A stretch of 45,676 bases of DNA from an uncultured Clostridia bacterium (GTDB lineage: Bacteria > Bacillota > Clostridia > Christensenellales > UBA1242). Shown here one piece after another: positions 35,229 through 42,900 of the stretch (position 1 is its first letter; each line of letters starts with the position of its first letter). The stretch covers positions 1 through 45,676 of the forward strand of contig CALVMX010000001.1 in assembly GCA_944349415.1 (NCBI GenBank), written 5' to 3'. The notes under the pieces were generated by a model that saw nothing but the letters and a program-made list of their open reading frames with translations, was not told where the DNA came from and did no database searches. The position numbers were made by a program, and so were the translations under genes.

Positions 35229-36598
35229 TCATTTTCCTCCACTTTATGTTCTTCGTTTGTTGTTTGCTTAGCGTTTGTGTAAGTTGTGATTTCTTTAATC
35301 CATTTAAGTTTAATCTCGCCAGTCGAACCACTTCTATGCTTGGCAATTATCAAATAAACTGTTCCTGGTTCGTCATTGGTTATGGTGTCATTATAATTTT
35401 CTGGATTATATAAAAACATAACAATATCAGCATCTTGTTCGATGGAGCCCGATTCACGAAGGTCAGCCAAAATTGGTTTATGATCCTCTCTTTGTTCAAC
35501 ATTACGCGAAAGTTGCGAAAGAAGAATGATAGGAACGTTCAAATCTTTTGCCGCCACTTTTAACATTCTGGTAAGGTCGCTGACTTCTTGTGTTCTGTTT
35601 TCTCTTTTGCCGTCTTTTCTGGAAGTCATAAGCTGAAGATAGTCGATAACTATTAAATCAAGCCCTTCCGTCATTTTGAGTTTTCGGCATTTTGAAATTA
35701 TATCAAGTGGAGTCACGGTGGAGTTATCATCAATAAAAAGCGAACTTTGTGCAAGTTTTTTCTCTGCCGTCCAAATTCTTTTCCATTCCTCTTGATCCAT
35801 TGTTCCACGAAGAATGTGAGTTAAGTTAACCTTGGCAAGCGAAGCAAGCGCACGTTGAACAAGTTGACTTCTACTCATTTCGAGAGCAAAAATAGCCACC
35901 TTTTTACCTTCATTTAAAGCGACATTAAGAGCAATATTCATGGCAAAGGAAGTTTTACCAACACCAGGACGTGCCGCAAGCAAAATCAAGTCGCTCTTGT
36001 TAAGTCCGTTTGTTATCGCATCCAAATCTCTAAAGCCGGTTGGTATCCCTCGCATTTTGCCCTGATTTTCTGCAATTTCCGAAATTTCTTTCAAAACATC
36101 GGTAAGCACACCGCCCGGACGACCTACAAGTTCAAGTCCAGAAGAGGCATCTTTTTGTGATAAGTCAAAAATTGTCTTTTCAGCATTTTGCATAGCACTC
36201 TGCTCGTCAGCATTTTCAAAAGCGTCTTCAATGATTTTTTGTCCGCCTTTAATAAGACTGCGTCTAACTGAATTGGCTGTGACAATATCGCAATAGTGTT
36301 TGAAATTAGCAGCCGACGGCACGACATTGGTAAGATATGTGATATAGTCAATTCCGCCAACATTTTCCAATTTTTTCTCTATTTCAAGTTCGCTTGTAAG
36401 TGTGACAAAGTCGACTGGTATACTTTTAGAGAAAATTGTTTGCATCGCTTTAAAAATGTTGCGGTGTGCTTCAGAATAAAAATCTTCTTCAGAAAGCGAA
36501 GATAAAATATCGGTTTGAGCCTCTTGGTCAATAAGCACCGAGCCTAAAACTGCTTGTTCCGCTTCCAAATTGTTAGGTAATATCTTATATTCTGCCAT
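35225..36598 (-). CDS. dnaB: Replicative DNA helicase
   Basis: The protein has 457 residues. An N-terminal DnaB domain (L-P-N-N-L-E-A-E-Q-A-V-L-G-S) is followed by the RecA-like motor: Walker A A-A-R-P-G-V-G-K-T-S (about 204-213), Walker B I-V-I-D-Y-L-Q-L-M (about 314-322), L-S-Q-L-S-R, and the arginine-finger region A-K-H-R-S-G-S-T-G (about 424). It is the hexameric 5'-3' helicase at the fork (named DnaC in Bacillus). Length is standard. The C-terminus ends in a short acidic tail (E-E-H-K-V-E-E-N-E). The start has GAGAGG. It is the second gene of its operon, 11 nt after a small membrane protein, and overlaps the next gene by 4 nt. Confidence 0.95.
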   Translation of the reverse strand: MAEYKILPNNLEAEQAVLGSVLIDQEAQTDILSSLSEEDFYSEAHRNIFKAMQTIFSKSIPVDFVTLTSELEIEKKLENVGGIDYITYLTNVVPSAANFKHYCDIVTANSVRRSLIKGGQKIIEDAFENADEQSAMQNAEKTIFDLSQKDASSGLELVGRPGGVLTDVLKEISEIAENQGKMRGIPTGFRDLDAITNGLNKSDLILLAARPGVGKTSFAMNIALNVALNEGKKVAIFALEMSRSQLVQRALASLAKVNLTHILRGTMDQEEWKRIWTAEKKLAQSSLFIDDNSTVTPLDIISKCRKLKMTEGLDLIVIDYLQLMTSRKDGKRENRTQEVSDLTRMLKVAAKDLNVPIILLSQLSRNVEQREDHKPILADLRESGSIEQDADIVMFLYNPENYNDTITNDEPGTVYLIIAKHRSGSTGEIKLKWIKEITTYTNAKQTTNEEHKVEENE

Positions 36599-36609
36599 AA
36601 TAACCTCTC

Positions 36610-36867
36610 TTAATCAGCAAAAGGATCCTTTTTGCCACTTTCTTTAAGTTTTTTCTCTTTGCGTTTATCAAGTGCACTGCATGCCATCATAAAAAGTCCA
36701 AAAAGAAGAAAAAGCACGCAAACTGTGATAACGATATTCCAAGCCATAGAAAGCCCAGCATAAGCAAGCCCGAAACACAAAAAACAAATAGGTATCAAAA
36801 CAATTAGGCAAAACAAGCCCAACCTTTTCAACCTTTGTTTTAATATCATTCTCTCTGAAACTTTCAT
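36610..36867 (-). CDS. Small two-span membrane protein
   Basis: The protein has 85 residues with two hydrophobic segments (about 18-38 and 41-63), a basic N-terminus and a lysine-rich C-terminal tail (K-R-K-E-K-K-L-K-E-S-G-K-K). No family recognised. It is the first gene of the dnaB-gltX operon; it has an AGGA-type ribosome site, a strong promoter 22 nt upstream and 11 nt to dnaB, which supports it being a real gene despite its size. Confidence 0.72.
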   Translation of the reverse strand: MKVSERMILKQRLKRLGLFCLIVLIPICFLCFGLAYAGLSMAWNIVITVCVLFLLFGLFMMACSALDKRKEKKLKESGKKDPFAD

Positions 36868-36888
36868 CTTCTTCCTTAATTTAAATAA

Positions 36889-36917
36889 AGTATACCAGTA
36901 AAATCAAATTTTGTCAA
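36889..36917 (-). promoter_or_regulatory. Strong extended -10 promoter of the dnaB-gltX operon
   Basis: On the minus strand TTGACA (36912-36917), a 17-nt spacer and TATACT (36889-36894), with TGG directly before the -10 box (extended -10). It is the best promoter match in the window. Confidence 0.78.
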
Positions 36918-36951
36918 TTAATGAAGGAGTTATTTTCTCAAATTGCTTAAT

Positions 36952-36990
36952 TATAAAAAAAGTAAAACCTTAAAATAAGATTTTACTTCT
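36952..36990 (-). terminator. Terminator after typA
   Basis: On the minus strand AAGTAAAA (complement of 36981-36988) pairs with TTTTACTT (complement of 36960-36967), extended by CTT/AAG inside one mismatch, with a 5-nt loop, and is followed by a T-run. It lies 14 nt after the typA stop. Confidence 0.78.
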
Positions 36991-37001
36991 TTTTTATTTC
37001 A

Positions 37002-38834
37002 TTAAATTTCGCCTCTAAGCATTTTTCCGCGCTCTCTTAGTCGCATATTGTGGTCTAAGATTATTTTTCTGATTCTTATGGATTTTGGTGTGACTTCCAA
37101 ATATTCATCGTCAGCCAAAAACTCAATGCAGTCCTCTAGACTCATTATTTTTGGTGGAGTAAGTCTTAAAGCTTCATCTGAACTAGATGAACGTGTGTTT
37201 GTAAGATGTTTACGCTTGCAAACATTGACAACAATATCTCCACCTTTTGGATTTATGCCTACTACCATGCCTGCATAAACAGGAGTTCCTGGTCCAATGA
37301 AAAGCTCTCCGCGTTCTTGAGCGTTGTAAAGTCCATATACTATTGCTTCTCCGTCCTCATGAGCAATGAGCGCTCCATAGTCACGTCGGTTGATTTCGCC
37401 TTTATATGGTTCATAATCATGAAAAACTGAACTTAAAATTCCTTCACCGCGAGTATCTGTTAAAAATTCGCTTTTGAAACCAAAAAGTCCACGAGACGGA
37501 ATCAAGAATTCCATACGCATACGACTTCCATGTGGCGTCATACTTTGTAAATCTCCTTTACGAACACCCATTTTGTTCATAACTGTTCCTACGCTGTCCT
37601 CTGGAACGTCAAGATAAAGTAGGTCTATAGGTTCGCATTTTACTCCGTCAATTTCTTTTATGAGAACTTTAGGCTGAGAAACTTGGAATTCATAGCCGTC
37701 ACGACGCATATTTTCAATTAAAATAGAAAGATGCATCTCGCCTCGACCACACACTTTAAATTTATCGGCAGTCTCTCCGTCCGACACTCTAAGCGACAAA
37801 TCTTTCACCGCTTCCTTATATAGTCTATCGCGAAGATGACGAGATGTGACAAATTTTCCTTCTTTTCCAGCGAAAGGACTGTCATTTACCATAAAAGTCA
37901 TTTCAACTGAAGGTTCGGCAATTTTAACAAATTCAACAGGCTCAACAGAAAATTCATCACAAATGGTGTCGCCTATTGTCACATCAGTAAGTCCTGCTAC
38001 ACAGACAATTTCGCCTACTGTTGCTTTTTCCACATTTACACGTTTAAGTCCTTGATAAACAAAAAGGCTGACTATTTTTGATTTTACTTTCTTTGTTTCA
38101 TCGTGATAGTTACATACAACCACGTTTTGCCCAACTCTTATCTCTCCTCTTTCCACTTTTCCGACTGCAAGTTTTCCAACATAGTCATTGTGTTCTGCTG
38201 AAGATACAAGCATTTTAAGTCCGGCTTTTTCATCGCCTGAAGGCGCTGGAATATAGTTTATTATCGTTTCGAAAAGAGGTTTTAAATCTGTTCCTCTTAC
38301 GTTTTCGTCAGTAGATGCTATACCTTCTCTTGCGGAAGCAAAAACGAAAGGAGAATTGAGTTGTTCTTCGTTGGCGTCAAGTTCCAAAAATAATTCCAAA
38401 ACTTCGTCAATAACTTCCTTTATGCGAGCATCCGGTCTATCAATTTTGTTGACAACAACAATAACTTTAAGTCCTAACGCGAGTGCCTTTTCCAAAACAA
38501 ATCGTGTCTGGGGCATAGGACCTTCATAGGCATCCACAACAAGCAAAACGCCGTCCACCATTTTAAGCACTCTTTCCACTTCTCCGCCAAAATCAGCATG
38601 TCCTGGAGTGTCGACAACATTTATTTTAACACCATTATAAAGGCAAGAGGCATTTTTACTCAAAATTGTGATACCTCTTTCTCTTTCAAGTGCGTTGCTA
38701 TCCATAACTCTGTCTTCCACCACTTGATTATCTCTAAAAACATTCCCTTGTTTTAACATTTCATTGACAAGAGAAGTTTTGCCATGGTCGACGTGTGCGA
38801 TAATTGCAATATTTCTTATTCCTGTGTTAATCAT
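37002..38834 (-). CDS. typA: Translational GTPase TypA/BipA
   Basis: About 610 residues from the ATG at 38832-38834. All G motifs are present: G1 A-H-V-D-H-G-K-T, G2 R-E-R-G-I-T-I, G3 D-T-P-G-H-A-D, G4 N-K-I-D, G5 S-A-R-E-G, followed by the EF-G-like domains and the TypA-specific C-terminal region ([13 protein letters not shown]). It binds the ribosome and assists assembly and stress or cold adaptation (established for the family). A longer frame starts at a GTG at 38862-38864, but GAGGT before the internal ATG and the usual TypA N-terminus (I-R-N-I-A-I-I-A-H) favour the shorter form. It appears to be a single-gene unit. Confidence 0.95.
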   Translation of the reverse strand: MINTGIRNIAIIAHVDHGKTSLVNEMLKQGNVFRDNQVVEDRVMDSNALERERGITILSKNASCLYNGVKINVVDTPGHADFGGEVERVLKMVDGVLLVVDAYEGPMPQTRFVLEKALALGLKVIVVVNKIDRPDARIKEVIDEVLELFLELDANEEQLNSPFVFASAREGIASTDENVRGTDLKPLFETIINYIPAPSGDEKAGLKMLVSSAEHNDYVGKLAVGKVERGEIRVGQNVVVCNYHDETKKVKSKIVSLFVYQGLKRVNVEKATVGEIVCVAGLTDVTIGDTICDEFSVEPVEFVKIAEPSVEMTFMVNDSPFAGKEGKFVTSRHLRDRLYKEAVKDLSLRVSDGETADKFKVCGRGEMHLSILIENMRRDGYEFQVSQPKVLIKEIDGVKCEPIDLLYLDVPEDSVGTVMNKMGVRKGDLQSMTPHGSRMRMEFLIPSRGLFGFKSEFLTDTRGEGILSSVFHDYEPYKGEINRRDYGALIAHEDGEAIVYGLYNAQERGELFIGPGTPVYAGMVVGINPKGGDIVVNVCKRKHLTNTRSSSSDEALRLTPPKIMSLEDCIEFLADDEYLEVTPKSIRIRKIILDHNMRLRERGKMLRGEI

Positions 38835-38838
38835 ATCT

Positions 38839-38843
38839 ACCTC
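38839..38843 (-). promoter_or_regulatory. Ribosome binding site that decides the typA start
   Basis: GAGGT on the minus strand, 4 nt before the ATG at 38832-38834. The upstream GTG at 38862-38864 has no comparable site. Confidence 0.6.
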
Positions 38844-38890
38844 GAAAACAATAAAAGAAAACACTCTTTTCGTGTTATCTTTTCGACTCT

Positions 38891-38914
38891 AAAAAAAGTC
38901 AAAATTTGACTTTT
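38891..38914 (-). terminator. Terminator after the membrane-anchored signal-peptide protein
   Basis: On the minus strand AAAAGTCA and TGACTTTT form an 8-bp stem with a 5-nt loop, and the T-run continues for 3 more bases. It lies about 80 nt after the stop at 38994. The TTGACT in its 3' arm could also serve as a -35 box for typA (GATAAC 18 nt further on), but this is weak. Confidence 0.68.
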
Positions 38915-38993
38915 CTTTATATTTTATCACTATTTTCAAAAATTTTCAAGATAATTAATAAAATTTATTAAAATTATGTCATTAAATATTAAT

Positions 38994-39830
38994 CTAATTT
39001 GATATTTTCTTTTTATTTTTTATTTTTATCCAAATCAGTGCAGATATAGTCGCTATTAAAGTTAAAACTAAAGCGAAAAAATACCACCAACCTTTATTGA
39101 TGCTTTGCGTCCAAAAAGTGATTTTGGCATTATCGCTAATTTCCGCCTTTGTTTTTTCGAACACATTATAGTAAACACCTCCGCTTTGATACATGTTATC
39201 GCTATAAATACCTTTCTGCGTGCTTGCTATTTCATATACATAAATCATGTTTTCAAAAACCTGACGTAAATAATCCGATTTTTGAACATCAATAGAAAAG
39301 GTTTCTGCCCATGAAGATAATGTTACAGAATATAGAAGGCTGAAAGTTTCTACGGTGTTGGCTTGAAAAGGAAAATTGACTTCATAAAATGTTTTTGTCA
39401 CAAAAAATCCACTTTGTTCTTTTTTTGTGTCATCGCCACTGTCTTCTGAATCACTTTCAAAAAATTGATTATAGGCACTCAAACTCTCAAAGCTAATTTC
39501 AAAGCCTATCGCATCATACTCTGAATAATATTTTACGTCAGATACATTCACACCTTCCACGCCTTCCGCTTTTGTCTTATAACTTTCACTTAAAATATCT
39601 ATTCTGCTTTTTAAAAAATATTTAAATCCTTCAATTTCAATATCTCCAACTTCGACATTCCCAAATTCTAGGCTGTTTATAGGAAAAAGATAGACAAACG
39701 AATTATATTGTCCAGAAGTTATTCTCAAAAGCCTTATTGAATTGTTATTTGTTTCGGCTAGTGCTGTCGAAACAGACGGAAAACAAAATAACAAAACAAA
39801 AATTGTTAAAAAAAGAAAAGCCTTTTTCAT
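38994..39830 (-). CDS. Exported protein with C-terminal membrane anchor, function unknown
   Basis: The protein has 278 residues. A cleavable-type signal peptide (M-K-K-A-F-L-F-L ... S-T-A-L-A-E, about 25 residues) is followed by about 220 extracellular residues with an acidic stretch (E-S-D-S-E-D-S-G-D-D, about 124-133), and then a C-terminal span starting at W-W-Y-F-F (about 247) and a tail K-I-K-N-K-K-K. The anchor resembles that of the giant protein (W-Y-V-F plus span plus K/R tail). There is no Shine-Dalgarno site before the ATG. It follows the large secreted protein by 125 nt and ends before a terminator. No family recognised. Confidence 0.78.
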   Translation of the reverse strand: MKKAFLFLTIFVLLFCFPSVSTALAETNNNSIRLLRITSGQYNSFVYLFPINSLEFGNVEVGDIEIEGFKYFLKSRIDILSESYKTKAEGVEGVNVSDVKYYSEYDAIGFEISFESLSAYNQFFESDSEDSGDDTKKEQSGFFVTKTFYEVNFPFQANTVETFSLLYSVTLSSWAETFSIDVQKSDYLRQVFENMIYVYEIASTQKGIYSDNMYQSGGVYYNVFEKTKAEISDNAKITFWTQSINKGWWYFFALVLTLIATISALIWIKIKNKKKISN

Positions 39831-39877
39831 AGAATAATTCTATTCAAAAGACTTTTTCTTTATACTTATTGTTTAGC

Positions 39878-39916
39878 ACAAACTTTGACTATTGATGAAA
39901 CGTCAGAAAAGTTTGT
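39878..39916. repeat. Imperfect inverted repeat between two envelope genes
   Basis: ACAAACTTTGAC (39878-39889) pairs with GTC-(AGA)-AAAGTTTGT (39902-39916): 12 pairs with a 3-nt bulge and a 12-nt loop. It is not followed by a T-run on the minus strand, so termination is uncertain; it may be an attenuating or processing hairpin in the 125-nt spacer. Confidence 0.4.
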
Positions 39917-39955
39917 TTGTTTATATAAGCTTTTAGTTCGTTCAATTTTCCATAA

Positions 39956-42900
39956 TTACAAAGTTGGATTAATTTCATCCGAAATTGCTATTGAACCGCT
40001 GGTCGTTGAAGCAACAGCACAGCCAGAATTGTAAGAATTGCCAGTGTAATTTGTTCCTTGTGCTAGACAATAAACAGAAATACCTGCGACATAGACTGTA
40101 TCATTATTTGAAGAGTTTGCAATAAAGGAAACTTGATATGTCTGCCCGCTTTCGCTGTCTGTTCCTATTGAATTTCCGGACAATGAACTGCTAAGACCTG
40201 ATGTAACTGCAATACCAGCTATTTGGTGTCGAGTTGCATCTTGAGCACTTTGAATATCAAGAGTAATATTGGCATTGAGAGAACTTTGTCTAATATTTCC
40301 ATAATTGGTATATACAAGACCACCCACATAGAAGTTTTGATTTCGTGTTACACCTCCTTGTGTATCCGTCAAGTTAATATCAGCTGTCAACGCGCAGTTG
40401 TTTAAACTTCCGTTATTGATGCTAACAAGTCCAGCATATGCACCAATACGTCCTTGACTTGATGTGTAAATCACTAAGTTAGACTCTAAACCTGCCGCAT
40501 TGACATTTGAAACCGTGCCACTGTTTGTTATCGTAAGTCCTGCAACTAAAAGGTTTACTCCAACATTGTTTTCGCTATTGAATATTGGTTGTATTGTGAG
40601 ATTAGAAATAGTGGAAGTTGTTCCTAAACTCTCAAACAAGCTTAAACCATAACTGTAGACAGCATTTTCGCCTGTCGTAAGTCCTGTTAATCTACCGACT
40701 GAAACTGTGATAGCACTGGTCAGTGCCGCACTTGATGCGGAATATGTGCTAGTGTAAACTATTGTATGATTTGCACCTAACAAAGCACCCTCAAAAGTTC
40801 CTTTAAAGAGAATACCATTGAATTGCAATAAATCATCATCACTTAAGCCTATATCATTTCCTAATTGGAAATAGAAAATGGTGCTTTCAGTCTGTGTCTG
40901 TCCGTTTTGAGTATAACTATTTAAGTATGTCGCTTTACTCATTCTGTAAGCAATGTTTCTAAATTGAGTTGTATTGTTAATGGTATAAGGATTTGTTCCT
41001 GTTCCGTCTCCGTTTGCAAAAAGGTTGAAAGTGGCAAGTCCATTAGCTGTATCATCATCAGTATCTTCAAAATCTACAAAACTTGACATCAAAGCATTTT
41101 CTCCAAACTTGACTGCCACTCTGAATTCGGTAATATTCCCTATGACAGTTGGAACAAAAGAATTTTCTGTGGTTTCATAAGTTCTGCTTGATCCTTCGTT
41201 ATACGCAATATTGACAACGTAAACTAAACCTTCCTCGTCTTGCGAATCAGTTGTCCAAGAGAAGATTTGATTAATTGCGTCATAAGATATATTTATTTGA
41301 TACTCTGGACGTTGTAAGTTTAAAGTAAATTCATCGGCTGGCAACAAGAAGATTTGCTCTTGATATGCCGAATCTACTTCGCCAGTTACAGTGACAATAA
41401 AGGTCATACCTGTGGCTATTGCTACACAATTTTGAGTGTCAATATAATCACTATAGTTGTTTCTGAAAGTTTGAAGTTCCTCTTCCGAACTAAACACATA
41501 AATTTTTGAGTTAGACGAAGTCAAAGTGAACGACTGACTATTTTCATCTGTCAAAGTTACAGTAAGAGTGACATTATTGTATTGATTATTTGTAAAATAT
41601 TGAGAGAAGTCTAATGTTTCTACGTCTACAAAATGGCTTCCGCCAGTATCATCTCTTATACTCAATGTCTCAGTATAGATTTGATAACCATCTTGTGACA
41701 TGCTTGCAATTTTCAAAACTCCGCTCACACTTGCTCCAACAGATTTGATTAAATTATCTTGCGATGTTCCTATTTGAACAGCATATACTGTTAAAGTATG
41801 TTCTCCGGCAGAGAGTGCTCCAACATCTTCCTTAAATGTGAAGATATAAAATTCCTCACTCAAAGTGCTTGAAAGTGTTCCTGAAATTGTATTTCCATTT
41901 TCATCTTCGACTATAAATTCGACATTTTCGTTTGTAGCATACGTCCAAGTAAGTTGACCGTTTGTTATGGCAATATTTTCAACAGGATTAGATAAAGTTA
42001 TGTTTTCTAAATATACACCATTTGACATAAGAACGTAAGTTCCGTCAGAGAAGGAAATGTTAGTTCCACTGATATAGCCACCTTCAACAAGTTCCTCGAA
42101 TCTATTGTTGTTAGACTGCTCCTCATCTGTAATATTTAAAGCTAAAGCTTGAACCGTAATTCTGATATAACTGTAATCAGCTTGAGGGAAATTCTCTGCT
42201 TCTTTTGATATATCAAATTGTGTCAAAGCGGTGTATCTTTCAATGTTATTTTCTGAAGATAAGAAATCTACAGCAGTCTCTCCATTTGAATCTATTGAAG
42301 TATCATAGAAAGAAAGAGTAATCTTATAAACTAAATTTAAATTTTCGCCTTCCTCTAAAATACCGCCCTCTGACCAACTTACAACACCGTTTTGAATTGA
42401 TAGGCTATCTTGAGAAACCGAATTGAGCATACGTGCATTTATTGTGCCTGTTGTTGAACGCAATAATATTGTGTTTTTATCTTGAGATTCCAATTCGCCA
42501 TAATCAATATTAAAGATGTAAACATCATGATCAGTAACACCATCAGAAACCTGACGTTCGCTCGCTTCAAAATCTGCCGTGCTTCCAAGAGAAGAAATTG
42601 AGTATGAAGCAGCCGTTAACTCTGAGCTCTTATAAGCATAGTCTTGAGAGGTAGTAGAATAGAAAGTGGTGCCAGGCTCGTAATAAGTTGTCAGTTCATC
42701 TATATTCAAATCAGTATATTTAAACGATAAATTATTTGTAGAAACATCGTTATAAATTTCATATTTTTTGAAATCATCTTGCGAATAAGCTTCAGCATAG
42801 TTGGAAATATTGCCTTCTGCTTCACTGACTCTTATCATATTCAAGTCAGTTTGAAGAGTTGGAGTGTTTAGTTTGTATACGTTTTCTATCATATAAGTTT

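Noticed and set aside
38835..38864. GTG start 10 codons upstream for typA
   Set aside because: No ribosome site; the internal ATG has GAGGT and gives the usual TypA N-terminus.
39831..39955. Frameshift hiding a membrane anchor after the 1906-codon gene
   Set aside because: The downstream 125 nt in all three minus frames shows no hydrophobic span or basic tail before the next gene's signal peptide.
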